In this document: positions 47,248 through 60,328 of the stretch, in pieces
Position numbering within the stretch: the stretch's first letter is position 1
Layout of the letters: each line of letters begins with the position of its first letter
From: Bimuria novae-zelandiae CBS 107.79
Taxonomy: Eukaryota > Ascomycota > Dothideomycetes > Pleosporales > Didymosphaeriaceae
Direction: 5' to 3'
NCBI GenBank assembly: GCA_010015655.1
Contig: ML976704.1
Span: 189,795 to 253,794, forward strand
Length of the DNA stretch: 64,000 bases
Notes under the pieces: generated by a model
Databases searched by the model: none
Seen by the model: only the letters and a program-made list of their open reading frames with translations
What the model was told of the DNA's origin: nothing
Program-made: the position numbers and the translations under genes

Positions 47248-49651
47248 AAGGCGAATTCTGTATCATTCAGAATTATACAATGTCATATAACATGAGATCA
47301 GGAGATAATAGTGCAAAAAGTCGGTAGTAGTGATCAACCAAGTACAAAAAGGGATAACAAAAAGTGTATTCCCCCGGGGACTGTTACAAAATAATCGTTG
47401 CAGAAAAATATAAGAAATGGTTTTTTTATAGGATTCGAACTGACGCCCTTTGGCGGTTGGTGAGCCACTATGGCTATAACATGAAATATCAATTTTCACG
47501 TCGAGTTGCAATGTAAAAGGAGACCATGATGCTGAGGTGTTGAGGGTCCCTAACAGGGGGTAAGCCGGAGGCTTTTTTGGCGTCTTGGTATTTCGTCATT
47601 GTCCACGCGACCTTCAGCCTCACGGCGGCAACCTTTCGATCTTCCTTGAGTCACCACCTTTGTAGGATTGAGTTTCCCGCGACGCAATCGCTTTAAACCT
47701 CTCAGGTACTAGGTATTTGCTTTTCAAGTCACCTGTTGTAAGTAGCAACGCAGCAGTCATTGTTGTAAAGATTCGCTCATGGCTGTAGGTACATCCAGTA
47801 TCTCATGCATGTCATTCAAGACATCGGAGCTGCATCCACTATCGCTTCAGGAGATCCGGGCGTATTTTAGGTCACACCAGGTCTGCATCTATTATATTCT
47901 GTCGTGTACGGGAGGGCCAAAATTCCTCTCGATGGCGAACTGTCGAACCTAGCTGAAAGGAGTATCGTCGAGTTGATGAGTTTCGAGACTGCTACGCTTT
48001 TCACGTTGCCTTACGGTAGCTTTCAATATCTGGAAACCACTTTCGTCCGCCGCTATCTGATCCCATCTGGACTTCCTTGAATGTCAATGGATGCTCCGAG
48101 TGCGATAGCTACTCTTTCACTTCATCTTCTACAAGACTTGAATATTTTGTCTTGTTGTTCCTACAGGGTCGTGGTTTCGACACCGAGAAAACTCCAACAG
48201 GCACCACGGCTTCTGCGTATCTAGCTCGCGCCACAGTGGTACATAACCCACGGGCTTCACAATGCTGTCACCACATAGTTCAGCTGATGGCCACGAGGTC
48301 CAGAACACAGGGAGGTGACGGCATCGAGAACCGAGCCTTTCCGCGCATGTGTTCTAATATTCCATGCCTTCATATAACCTTCTATTGCCGCCCTTGGAAG
48401 TCACGCGCGGGTACCCCACTAAGCTACCACCCGTATTTCGATCATGGGTTTCAACAAGGCAGACGGTACGACTACCTCGGAGAGAATTACCTGCGTCTGT
48501 TGGGTTCCAATGCAAGCCCCTGCACCAAAATCGGCTTCCCGCTCAGAGAAATGCGTTCCTGGGGTTTCACTGGCGCTCTCACCCGTTTCACGCACACCTC
48601 TTACCCGGACCACGCAAAAAAACCTCATTCGTCAATTTCTAAACCACGTTGATGTTCTTCTGTGACCTAGCACGGAACAAAGTTCTGCTTGTGGTACATT
48701 CTTCGAAAGCGCGAGCTATTCCAGTCGCTCGGAGTTCTACGTGACATGCTTGGGAATGAGCGGTCAAGAACTCCGATCAGCCGCAGGTTTGGGTCCCTTT
48801 CCCTGGTCTTCGGAAATCGTAGTTCAGGCCACTGCATCGCGCCACTACGGATCTCGGCATATTGCATACTTGCGCATTATGTCAATCTCTACCGAGGAAT
48901 GTCTATGTCGCTGTCCGCTGTCTGGCGTTCACGGATGTCAGATGGATGCAGGACATCTAAGTGAGAACGTGCATTAATGCATGTGTCTTGAAGCGGGCTT
49001 TAAAGCCTCACACCACGCATGCATGTCCAAGAATGGCTAGGTTCCCAGCTCTGAATGCTGCTGCAGTGACCTTGTTTCAGAACGTTGCAGCTCGAACTCT
49101 TATCATCCTAGATGGCGATGATGTGTGGCAAACAGCAGCGGGGCTTTGACTCGTCCGGCACTTGCACCTCCTATGGACCATGTTCGCTAAGCTGATCGTA
49201 GGGATTTTCAAAATCTATTGGTCCTCATCACCAGCGAATTTCCACCCTTCATGCCAGAGTCCCGAACTTGTGGCTTGGAAGTAGCACTCGACCAAGCATG
49301 TTCATTGACACACTGATGCACAACATTGAAGGATCTCGCCCCTACGTTGATCCCGGTGTTACCTTCGTGATGAATTCTCAAGTTCGATTGATGTCAACTC
49401 TTGTTTCGCTTACCACGCAAAACGTCAGTGAACAGTCGAGCGAATTTTTGTGTTGGCGACACCATGCCCAACAGTCGGTCAGCGCTTTGCGGAGTCATTC
49501 TCTGTATAAATAGCGACACCTCGATCATCTAGCCATGAGACATCAACACGATATCGACACCTGAGATACACGAAAGCGTCGCTCAACCTTGCTCTCTTCT
49601 TTTGGCAAGCCATTGAACGATTCCGTCAGAACAATCACCTTCTTGTCGATC
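47248..49651. other. Gene-poor stretch
   Basis: No convincing gene. Near 47425-47480 the minus strand shows a tRNA-like T-loop (CAGTTCGAATCC) with short complementary ends, but the cloverleaf is incomplete. A 191-codon plus-strand open stretch at 48077-48652 has no domain and conflicts with several other open frames, so it is probably chance. Confidence 0.35.
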
Positions 49652-49956
49652 ATGTCCACTGCATCCGCTCCGTCTTTTACCTGTAAGGCCGGGCATCCGC
49701 TACGTTTGGAAGCTCCGTACGTCAAAACTTGTCCCGAATGTAAAGGAAATCCGTACGCTCTTTCCATTCGCTTCATGTTATTTGTTGAGACCTAGTGTTC
49801 TTCTTCTCTATGAGCGATCCTTCTCTCCATCTCCTACTTGGTTTGGAATGTGGATGCTAATCACTGACTACCGATAGCACTCGCAACCCCTGCTTCGTTT
49901 GCAACAAGAAGGGTTATGTTGCGGATCACTGCGCCGCCTGTGCTGGGCCTCCATAG
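49652..49956 (+). CDS. 59-residue Cys-rich zinc-binding microprotein
   Basis: Two exons, join(49652..49752, 49878..49956), give 59 residues. The donor GTACGC, a branch-like CACTGAC and the acceptor GATAG join in phase (CC + C). Ligands are ordered as four pairs: C-x3-H in FTCKAGHPLR, CPEC, CFVC, and D-H-C-A-A-C in VADHCAACAGPP. The spacing suggests one or two small treble-clef or ribbon-like zinc sites. An upstream in-frame ATG exists at 49589; the one at 49652 is chosen because it gives a compact domain. No family recognised and no neighbour within 2 kb to suggest a role. The concentration of paired cysteines across a spliced junction argues against chance. Confidence 0.5.
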
Positions 49957-52206
49957 ACATGGAGATCGCCAATCCCTCGGCCTCTGTAGCAGGACGCATT
50001 TGAGCCTCCAATTTTTAACACCAAAGGGGCTCTTCAGGTTCGACAACGTCGAAATGCGCAGACTGCATGCGACGATACGGATTTACGCTCAAGCATCCAT
50101 TTGATCTCCTTGTTATTCCTCAATCGAACATTTTCAAAGGCGGATATTATTTGTCAGTGTCCATCTCCAGGCTCTCAGCCTGGAACCTGTTGATGCGGTC
50201 ATTTGCTATGGTTCTCTTCTTCACTCCACTGCCGAACGGCTTTTCAGAGCATTCTTACTCTTAGCTATCGGTACACAGCTTTAAGCTGCCAATAAAAAGA
50301 CCTTGGGCACTGAAAATTGTTCCTCTAATGGCTCATGACTAGTGTGTGTTACATATGCTAAGGGCTTGGGCTGATCTCATGACTCACGGCAGTCTTATCT
50401 CACTATCATCGCACTACCTCGCCCGACTACGTACATGGTCTCACAAGATTGAATTTCGACCGGCTGTGCCCGTTCGCTAGTTCCGCTCTGTACCTTGCTC
50501 GTAATGGAGCATGTAGCACGTTTGTGACTTCATGAGACAAGGAACAGGAAAGGCCTCTGTGCGCGTGCTCATGCTTGCCATGAGATGAGAGTCTAAGATA
50601 GATTAGTACCCTCAACCTACGACCTGCGTACAGGAGCGCCTACCCGTTATACGACATTGCACGGTCAGGGGTCAACGGTGTGAAAGAGGCGCCTGATTTC
50701 ATTCGTTACAAGCTATTCAGCAAGAAAAATGAGCTCATAGAGGCTCCCCGTCAGACCCTTACTGTGACTTCTACTGGCGTTTTAGCCTATGGAATTCATT
50801 TGAGGGATGTCACCCGCGGACACACCTGTGGTGCTAGCATAATAAAAAGATGCGCGACCAAAAGCCTGTTAGGAAGCTGCCTGGAACGCGCTCGCGGGGC
50901 GAGGTGGTTGATTACGAGTCCTACCCATGGTATCTACCAATAGTGCGTTGACTTCCGAAGCTTGTCCTGCACACGTTCGAAAATATGCTTCCCTATAGTG
51001 ATGGTCTCGTTTTGGCAGGTGCACATGGACGTATATTGAGCTTTATACTCAAAGACCCTTCTACGCTCCACTATGAGTGTTCACGGATATCTTGTCCAGG
51101 AACTGTGTCTGCGAGACCATAAGCACGAATGTTGCCATGCTTTTTCACAAGTTCACGTGCGAATGCTCTGGTCGTTGCGAATTTAGCGCGAAACTGTTTG
51201 CCGTCTAGCTAGAATAGTGGAGTTATTACACTACGACTTCCACAAAAACCACTAGACCGAATGCGGTTAGTCCAATGAAACAGCCTCACGTGAACATACG
51301 TTAACCCTACTTGAGACTCAGTGTCGTCATTCTCCCATCCTCCTGCACTACCTTCGAGGAAAGATCATTGGCATTTGCGCCCAGTGGGTCCATACGAGTG
51401 CGACATCACGAAATTCGGCGACTCTCTGTGAGGAGACTTGCTGGGCATTGTGGTTCTCGCACCGCCTCCCACCAACCGTCTCACGTCAGTGTGCTTCAGC
51501 TATGCGGATGCGTCGGACTAAATGCTTGAAGACGGGAAGGGCCTTTTCGACCCACTGCAAGGGAAGACAAAACATTGTGGGGCCGGTTTGGTCAAGCCCC
51601 CACGTTTCCACAACCCCACAGTCGGCACAGAACGTCGTCTACAACACCGTCGCGTTGCAGACATTGTTGGTGACCGCGATCCTTTCTGTGAGAGCTGATG
51701 CTGCATACGGTATGGTTGAGACGCATCTACCTCTGCCAGCATTAATTGATAACGTGGGACTGCTAATGCTGTGATCGCTGCATCCCACATGTCGTCCCCG
51801 CCTTCGCATTCGTCTCCAGCTCATATACCTCCACCGATCAGCGCGCCTCTTGCCTCTTCAGGCAACGTGGAATGGGTAATGTCTGCCCTGTCGATATGAA
51901 CCCTGCCAAGGAGCGCTACCATGTCAGTTCCAAGCGCGCGCATTGGATGGGAAGCCAAGGCTACGGACCTGTCCATACGCGAGCTGTAGCCGGCAAATTG
52001 CTGAGCAGAAACTGCCGGGGTGTAAACTGGGGCCTGGAATGGTACATAGATATGAAAGGCGGGCCCGGCCCTGGTCTTCGAGAGGACATCTGAACGGCTC
52101 GTCAGACTCCACGCCGGTACAAACGACGATATGGCTCCTGGGCATTTGGTTCACAGGTACGAGACTTGAGCAAGAATGGTGTAAGAGCAATAAGTTGACT
52201 AGACGC
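49957..52206. other. Gene-poor stretch before the MFS gene
   Basis: No gene that I can support. The 3' part should hold the promoter and first coding bases of the MFS transporter, but a start codon was not located there. Confidence 0.4.
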
Positions 52207-54025
52207 AGTCACGCACACGAGGATGATCTCCCCGGCACGGTCAACCTCCAAGCGACAGGTCAGGATCAGAATGGACTCGTACTATTGAGTGGTTTTTGAC
52301 ACAAGTTAGAGGGTGACGATACGGCTTATGGCCAGGCACTCTATCCTGTTCCGGCAGAGGATCCGAACGACCCTTTACAAGTATGACGCCCGCTGCAAAA
52401 CCTCGATATTGTGTGCTAAGCTGGTTAGTGGCCGAACTGGAAGAAGTCAATGATTCTGCTGGTCTGCTCGCTATATAGCTTTCTCGGTAATTGTGCTCTA
52501 TTGGGGCCATCGGTATACATCGGCCTCTACGCCCAAGAGTTCAACATTACGCCGACAAAAGCATCTGACCTCGTCTCATATCCGAACTTGGCTTTTGGGT
52601 TCGGTAAGCGCTGCATCATGGGCTTTTCTGGGTTCTTCGCTGATCACTGCAGGCTCCTTGATATTGGTGCCACTTTATCTCAAGTTTGGGCGACGTCCGG
52701 TCATGCTAATGTCAATGGTGTTTGTAAGTGACATGCGTGCTTCATTCGAAAGGTGAATAGACTAATCAAGGGAAATAGTTTTGCGCGGGTCTGATCGGGG
52801 CTTCACAAGCAACTACATTCGGAGGCCTCATGGCATGTCGCATCATCCATGGATTTGGCTCAGGGGTCTGCGAGGCCTTGCCCGTGCAGCTTGTCAACGA
52901 CATCTTCTTCCTACACGAACGCGGTTTACGCATTGGATATTATACCAGTCAGTTTCACACATTGCGTCAGCTTTGGGGTATCGCTCACCGTACATAGTCG
53001 CTCTCTGCTTCGGTTCGACCGGACCACTTTACGCAGGATATATGCTCGCAGGCGGCTATTCCTGGAACCTTTTCTTCTACGTTGTTTTCGCCTTCGCCGC
53101 CGCACTTCTCATCCTCGCCTTCTTCGTGGTCGAGGAAACCGCTTACAAACGCGCACCGCCAGCAAGCCCCCCACTTTCACCTTTCACCACGGATAAAGTC
53201 GAACAAGCATCGCACACCGAAGAGCTCGCCTCCTCTGCACCCCCTCGCAAGACATTTGCACAACAACTCAAAGTCTGGAACGGCATCGACGACGAGCAGG
53301 AGTTCTGGATCATGATCCCGCGCGCATTCACCTACTTCCTCGTGCCCCAAGTACTGTGGGTCGCGACGTCCTTTGGAATCTACATTGGTCTGGGCGCTCT
53401 AGCATTCAACTACACCTTCCCGCTCAAAATCACTGCCCCCCCATACAACTGGAGCCAAACAAACAGCGGGCTCATCACCATCGCGACCTTTCTCGGCTTC
53501 CTCCTCGCGATGCCGTTCCTCTCGTCCTCTGACCGTCTCGCTGCTTATTACACGTGTAAGAATGGCGGTATTCGTGAAGCCGAAATGCGCCTCGGCGTCA
53601 TGCTCCCTGCCATGATCATCGCTCCCGCCGGAATTGTCCTCTACGGCTTTGCCGCGGAGAAAAATCTGCACTGGGTTGCGTATTTTTTCGGCGTGGCCAT
53701 GGACCAGTGGGGCGCGCTGTTCTACTTCACCTTTACGCTCGCGTACGCCGTCGATTCGTACTACGCCAACACGTCCGAGATGCTCATCGCGATGAATCTG
53801 GGTAAGCAGGCGATTAGCTTCGGCATGGGCATCTACCTTTTAGACTGGATCATTGAGCGCGGATTTGCGGTCACGATTTCGGGGATCTTTGCGGCGGTGT
53901 TGTTGGCGAACAATTTGGTGCTATTGGTGTTTATGTTTTGGGGGAAGAGGATTCGCATTTTTATGAATAGGACGTGGCTGGCGAGGCTGCATAAGGGGAC
54001 GATCAAGAGTGTGGAGGTTGCTTGA
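52207..54025 (+). CDS. MFS transporter (start not found)
   Basis: Six phase-consistent exons: about 52207-52258, 52310-52380, 52429-52603, 52653-52723, 52779-52947 and 52998-54025. The N-terminal cytoplasmic stretch (HEDDLPGTVNLQAT, then YGQALYPVPAEDPNDPLQWP) is typical of fungal DHA1-like transporters. Membrane helices start at MILLVCSLYSFLGNCALLG. Loop 2-3 carries the MFS motif as LKFGRRPVML. The last exon encodes helices 5-12 with a cytoplasmic loop (about KRAPPASPP to KVWNGIDD). About 475 residues are visible. No ATG lies in frame close to the first exon, so the start is either in an unseen upstream exon or lost. It is convergent with the damaged P450 (341 bp between stops), suggesting export linked to a P450 product. 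Substrate unknown. Confidence 0.8.
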
Positions 54026-54366
54026 TCTGATTTGACTGGGTTGAAGGCTGATTCTACTGCTCGGATTATGAATTGGGCTGTGTTGTTAACTGGTATTTTT
54101 ACGATTGCTAAGTGTGCGCATATTCCAGTATTTGGCAATTGATCTGATTTCAAAATGCACCCGGAGTTTACATGCAATGCGCAGTACAAGTGTGACAGAA
54201 TGCATAGATAAAGTGTAAAGGCTTGTGATGGCTAGCCACGACCAGGGGTCTCCCTGAAACCTCGAACCCCCAAATGACTGGTTCCTTGATGTCCGCGATA
54301 CTAATCATACAGCAGATACCAGTCTGCAACGCTCACCCTCGGCCCCACAACTCTTCCTCCGCAAAT
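54026..54366. other. Convergent 3' region of MFS and P450
   Basis: 341 bp holding both 3' UTRs; no gene is seen. Confidence 0.45.
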
Positions 54367-56038
54367 CTAACACTTCTCCACTCTCCTCTCAATCCTCACC
54401 CACATATCCTCCCAAAACCCCACTCCGCCTTTGACTACGAACCGCTCAGGCTTCTGTCTATTTACCACAGGTTTGAAAATCTTAAAGAACTGCAACGGCG
54501 CCTTGTACAACTCCATGAGCGCTATATCCTTTCCCAGACACACGCGTGCACCATAACCAAATGCCATGTTATACCTGTTGTATAGCTTCACGCTCTTTTC
54601 ATCGCCCAGCCACCGCTGGGCTGAAACTCGCAGGCATTCGGGCCATAGATATTAGTGTCGCGGTGGACAAGCCAAGGATTGCATGTGATTTCCGTGTTGG
54701 GCGGGACCCATTGCCCGTTGAGGTGGAGCCCCGTGGGGCCCACCAGTCGAGGGAAGATGTTCGGCGCCGACGGACAGAGACTAATCGAACTATCAGTAAC
54801 GAAGCCAGTTCAGCATGAAATGCATAGGAACTGAACACTTACCGCATACTCTCCTTCACACAGGCAACGTAGTACGGACAGTGTTGCAAAACCTCGTCAT
54901 ACTGCGGCATATCGCTCAGCAGACCCTTCTCAACGCAGTCATCAATCTCGCGCATCAATCTTTCGTACACGCCTTCGTTGCCCATGATATACGCCATCAT
55001 CGCCTGGAACGCTGTACCTGTCGTGTCAGCACCCGCAAGCAGCACGAGCAACATCTCGGCCTTGATATAGTCAACTTCGAGCGGCTTGCCGTCTTCATCG
55101 CGCACATCGATGAACGTCTGCAATAAGTCGACGCGCTCGATCTTGCCTTCTTTAACATCATTCAGCCGCTGACCGAGCAGTTTGTCGCGGAAGCGCATGA
55201 GCGTGCCGATACCTGAATTGTCCTCCGGCTTCGCAACGAGGAACTTCCCCAACGGCGTCTTCTTAATACAGTTCGTGAAAGGCCACAGACGCGCCATAAG
55301 TCCGAACGGAAGCAGTCCGTCGTGGAAGCCTTGGATGAGTCCGCCGACGTCGCTGCCACTTTCCACAAAGCCGAAGGGCGCGCCGAAGCCGATCGAGGAG
55401 ATGATATCGTAGGCCATGTATACGGCCCAGGGCGCAAAGTCAAATTCTTCATCTACGCGTGTTCAGCGTTTGTGGGTGTGTCGGGGTTGCGCCTAGCATG
55501 TGAAGTGATACTCATTTCTCTCGGCGAAAAGGCTCGATAGCTTGTCTAACAATTCCTCAATGCGGACATCAACAAGCGGCTCCATCTTCTTGATATTGCT
55601 GAATGCATACGGCCCCGCAGCGATCTTGCGGAAGTACGCATGCACCTTGTGTTCCCGCATGTTGAATAGGCTCTCCTGCTCCCCGAAGCTGCCAGTGATG
55701 TAGTGATTAGACTTTTTCACCTGGCGATGGTATACTTCGGGTAGTTTCGTCGCGTCCGAAACCAGTAACAATGTGGGCGTGATGCGCAAGACCGGACCAT
55801 ATCTTTTGTGCAGCGCAAGCTCGAGCTCACATTCGTCACCAAGGATGTTGTGGTATGCGATCCAGAGGCGTGTGACCGAAGCCCAGAAGGGGCCGGGGAA
55901 TTTTCGGAGAGAGTGGAAGAAGCGGTAGTAGATTATTTGATAGGTGAAGGGTAGGGTGATGAGGGCGACAGAAGTCAGGAGAATGTTGAGAGGTGTGAGA
56001 AGATCAAACAGATGACGCGGCACTTCCGACAAGAACAT
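54367..56038 (-). pseudogene. Cytochrome P450 with two frame breaks
   Basis: Exon 1 (56038-55512) begins MFLSEVPRHLFDLL with an N-terminal membrane anchor and KFPGPFWASVTRLW. Exon 2 (about 55446-54843) holds the I-helix [14 protein letters not shown] and the ExxR as KESMR. Exon 3 starts at 54780 in phase. The heme loop FGYGARVCLGKDIAL ends near 54510, with a stop at 54367-54369. There are two faults. No GT-AG pair joins exon 1 to exon 2 in frame (the GTATC donor at 55511 leaves two bases, while the usable acceptors need one). Near 54625 one base is missing between EFQP and RWLGDEKS, which throws the heme loop out of frame. Both could be assembly errors; otherwise the enzyme is dead. Substrate unknown. 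Confidence 0.8.
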
Positions 56039-59032
56039 CGTGAGCTCTAAACGAGCTGTGAGGGAGTAGGGAATAACTTGGTGGGTTTCGCCGTAGACAA
56101 TCAGTTCGCCCTCAAGCTAACTGGATAAGACTCGTGGGAGCATGAGTAGAGTTTATTCTGTGCTCATTATGGCTCGTGGATTTTTAGAGGGCACCTGCGT
56201 GGTGCAGCAACTCACATGCATGGAGCGGCGCTGGAGATAAATACTCCTTCTCTCCGCGGAGCAGTACACGCCTTGAACGAAATGCAGCTGCCCTCGGGGC
56301 TAAAATCTGGGGTATTTGCAGCTCCCTTCCTGTTCTGGCATCGAGAGGAGAGTGTACCTGCGTCACTAGTGGACGAGGATAACGTTTCCCTGTTTACCCC
56401 ACTCACACTCACATTCACATTCACAAAACTGCGACTACACCAAACCTACCACTCGGGTATAGTGAGATTTCCATGCTATTATAAGGCAACACACAATGTA
56501 AAGTGGCCACTATGGCAAGATGGATTCCTTCGTCCTGGGGTAAGACACCTCCTACAGTGACCGCTAATCGCTCCTAGTTTCCTCTTCTCTCCCAGTAATT
56601 GCGTGGTGTATGTGCGTATTTTCCATTATAATTGCTCTTTTAGACCTCCGTGGCTTCTTCTTGACGTTGCTGGGTTTCTGCCCAGGTGCCGAACTTGTCA
56701 CGTGCGACACATTCACCCATGGACTCTTGAACTACTGATACTGATTCTTCTTTGCCAAAGGGTCACATTGACCTGTAGATTCTTGTATAGCAATCTTTTT
56801 CCATGAGAGCGGCGATACAGCTGCTATCTGCCTGCGCTTCACCTCAGTGCAGAAAAAGGCAGTCGCGTTTGCACGTCGACGCGTTCGCGGCCCCACTTTT
56901 CCGCTGCCTCTCCCTTCGCTTATCGAATCGCGAGCAGAGCCTTTAGATACCTCGCCCACTTCGTCTCTCTTCTCCTCTCTACCTCTCCACCTCTCCACCT
57001 CTCCACCTCTCCACCTCTCCGCGCTTCGCTTAGTATGTGCACCCTCTCGCGAGCCGTGAACGGCTCGGCCTCGCAATCTAGCACCTCGGCGACTCTTTGG
57101 GACGACTGCTGTATTGGTTACTTAGGAACCAGCTTATGACTGCGCGTCCGAACCTGTCACACGCCGGTCAGGCGTTAACAACACAGGCGAGGACGACATA
57201 ACGCATAGCACCGCAACAACTCAGCCGCAAGAACGTTGTTCTGGTCACTTAGGGATCAGCCCGTGGCTTGCCACCGGGCGATATGACACTTGCGCGACGG
57301 TCGAATAAGGGTTTCTGCCTGAAGCCAAGTATGCCTTGATCTCGCACCCGCGCCACATGTATGGGGTGCTACATGCTTGTCGTCTGAACGCTTCGAGCGA
57401 CCTGACTCCTAACGGAGGGGGCGGGGCCATGATCAGAAGCGATCCACGAGTGTCATTGTCGCGGCAAAGGACTTTGGTGAGAGAGCTGATAACCGCAAGG
57501 CGGACCGACATAAGGGGATCGCCTCAGTGATTCTTTGCTTGCAAAGTCTAACGCGCGAGGTTGTCATCGTGACAGCGGGTGACTATGGTACTACGATACC
57601 CGTTCCTGGAAGCTTAATGCAACTGGGCGCAGCAATGTCATAATGTGGTCGCTTTGGCAGCTTCGGGGGCTCGTACCTGATGTGTCGCCGCCACAGCAGG
57701 GAAGTCCCTTAGAGAACCCGTCCATGTAAGTATTCACCCTAGGTTCCGTAGGCTGACAATAACAGTGCGGCCCTCGAAGCCGGATTCTGCAGCCTGTCCG
57801 TGGCGAGGGCTACGTACCTGACGTGCATTTGTGTGCGGTCAGAGCCAATGCAGAAACGCATTCTTCCCGCGTATGATAGCTTCGATAGGTCCTTCAATAC
57901 AGTCTAATTACAAGCCCAGAATCGCTATGCAGGTGACGCGATCATTCTACGTGATGTCTTCCAATACTGAAGCACGCACAGGGCATCGAACAAAGGCTCC
58001 ACCATCCTAAGCCGCTTCCCCTGCACCGCTCATCCGTCTTCAAGACCCTCCATGCTCATGCCACTACGTACAGATAGGGTTGTGCAGTGTGACTTTCCGC
58101 TCCTCTTTCAACAATCTGGCAAGCCTCCAATCCGTCGCAGCATCGATCCACACCACTCCAGGCACGACAAAGACGTCCAAACAAGGAAGAATATATGTCG
58201 AACAGCAAGGACATGCGGCCTGTAACTTGGAACAGCACAACTGACCGATGGGCTTCGCTGCAAGTCCATTCAACAGGGCCGACTCCACGCTTCTAAATTG
58301 ACGCTACCTCCACTGGATTGTTCCAGCACATGGCTGGTATGGCACGCACACGTCTACGGCAGCCTTGAAGACAGCGTTACAGGGTGGCGGGAGTAACTTA
58401 ATCTACAATACCTCACTGGAACACCGCTCCGTTCGTCTATCGTGAGTGGACTTCACGTGTACTTCCAAAGTAACACGCTCCCATCGACGCTTTCCTCGAC
58501 TTCGGCGAAGGCGGGGAGTATGTTGATCTTCCAGATGTCGGGCGGAGACTCTTCGAGCTACTAGGCCATCTAAAGGGTAGGTTCCAGAGGTGAAGAAACA
58601 CAGGAGGAGCTATTGTGATGGTGGCAGGGCAGGGCGCAGGGCTTGTACAACTTTGAGGATGGCTTTGGGTTTTGTTTTGGACCTCGGAAGACGCTTATGA
58701 TGGGAAGATAAAAATTGGATGTGAACACAGGAGTGCTGAATCCATATATCGTATTTCACGAAGTTGAGAACGGGGGTAGTATTGGATGTGCTCCCGTATG
58801 TGAGCGACAGAAGTGCCCAGGTGGAAGCCACCGCACGTGATAGCGACTAGGGTCCCCTGTCCAGGTCTCCCGCGTTGTGTATAGTTTCGCGACTGGCACA
58901 CCTCAACATCTCCAGCTTCCGGACATGTGCCCCTCGCCGTAGCCAAACCCCCTAGACCCTCGCTCCTACCGACACGCACAAATATTCGTACACGTCCGCC
59001 TAATCCGTAATTGCCCCGCATCGAGTCTCGCA
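56039..59032. other. Intergenic, no gene seen
   Basis: 3 kb without a supportable gene. 56880-57020 is CT-rich and includes a short tandem repeat. The part next to 59033 is the ARP1 promoter. Confidence 0.4.
56983..57020. repeat. 8-bp tandem repeat (CTCTCCAC)
   Basis: Nearly five perfect head-to-tail copies of an 8-bp pyrimidine-rich unit inside a longer CT-rich tract. Confidence 0.9.
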
Positions 59033-60328
59033 ATGGGCTCCCGACTCCACAATGCGCCCATCGTCCTCGACAACGGCAGCGGCACCATTCGCGCGGGCTT
59101 CGCCGGCCAGGACCTGCCTAAATGCTTCTTCCCTTCGTTCGTCGGGCGGCCGAAGCACATACGGACCATGGCGGGCGCGCTCGAGGGCGACGTGTTCATT
59201 GGCCCGCAGGCGCAGCAGTACAGGGGCCTCTTCAAGATCAACTACCCGCTGGAGCACGGCATTGTCACCGACTGGGACGACATGGAACGGATATGGCAGT
59301 ACGTGTACACAGACGAGTTGAAGACGGTCAGCGAAGATGTGAGTGAGCCGGGCAGCTTTACGAGGGATCGAAGCTAACAAATGTGCCCCTCCAGCACCCC
59401 GTCCTTCTCACCGAACCGCCGCTGAACCCGCGTGAAAACCGCGACATGGCCGCGCAGATACTGTTCGAGACGTTTAATGTGCCGGCTCTCTACACCTCGG
59501 TGCAAGCTGTCCTGTCGCTGTATGCGTCGGGCAAAACGACGGGTATTGTCTTGGATGCTGGAGATGGAGTGTCACACGCAGTGCCTGTGTTCCAGGGCTT
59601 TGCGATACCTAACAGCATCCGGCGGATCGATGTAGCAGGCAGAGACGTTACTGAGCACCTGCAACAGCTGCTACGGAAAAGTGGACGGGTATTTCACACC
59701 AGCGCGGAGAAAGAGACGGTCAAGGACATCAAGGAGAAGACCGGCTACGTGGCGCTGGACCCCGCGAAAGAGGAGAAGGAATGGTCTGGTGCGGCGCGGT
59801 CGGACAACAAGAGCGTCGAGTACACTCTGCCCGACGGGCTCAAGCTCAAGGTGAGCTGGGTAGTGCGAGAAATAATCGACTTGCGCTGACACTCCCAGAT
59901 TGGCGCCGAGCGCTTTCGGGCACCGGAGATTTTGTTCAATCCCGAGATCATCGGTTTGGAGTACCCTGGCGTGCACCAGATGGTGGCCGAGGCCATTGTG
60001 CGCACCGACATGGACCTACGAAAGTCGCTCTATGGCAACATCGTGCTCTCAGGAGGCTCCACCCTGACCAAGGGATTTGGTAACAGACTGCTTCACGAGC
60101 TGCAGCGGTTAGCCGTCAAGGACATGCGCATCAAGATCCTCGCGCCGCCCGAGCGAATATACACCACGTGGACCGGCGGCAGCATTCTTGCGGGCCTGAG
60201 CACTTTCAAGAAGGTGAGCCAATTCATCGTGCGTTGTTATTGTATGTAGAGCTAACAGACTGCAGATGTGGGTCGAAAAGGATGAATGGCAGGAGAACCC
60301 AGACATTATCCACACCAAATTCGCATAG
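59033..60328 (+). CDS. ARP1: Actin-related protein Arp1 (centractin)
   Basis: Four exons, join(59033..59338, 59395..59850, 59899..60213, 60266..60328), give 379 residues, all junctions phase 0. Actin-fold landmarks are present: [16 protein letters not shown] (phosphate 1), [40 protein letters not shown] (phosphate 2) and [19 protein letters not shown] (adenosine). The Arp1-type features are the start [12 protein letters not shown], the [20 protein letters not shown] segment and the end [11 protein letters not shown]. Arp1 forms the short filament of dynactin, which links dynein to cargo; in Neurospora the orthologue is ro-4. Intact. Confidence 0.93.

Noticed and set aside
47425..47485. tRNA-like sequence with GTTCGAATCC on the minus strand
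   Set aside because: Only about 56 nt between complementary ends, weak T stem and no proper anticodon arm; at most a tRNA fragment.
48077..48652. 191-codon open stretch on the plus strand
   Set aside because: No motif or domain, overlapped by several open frames of similar quality; not supported as a gene.
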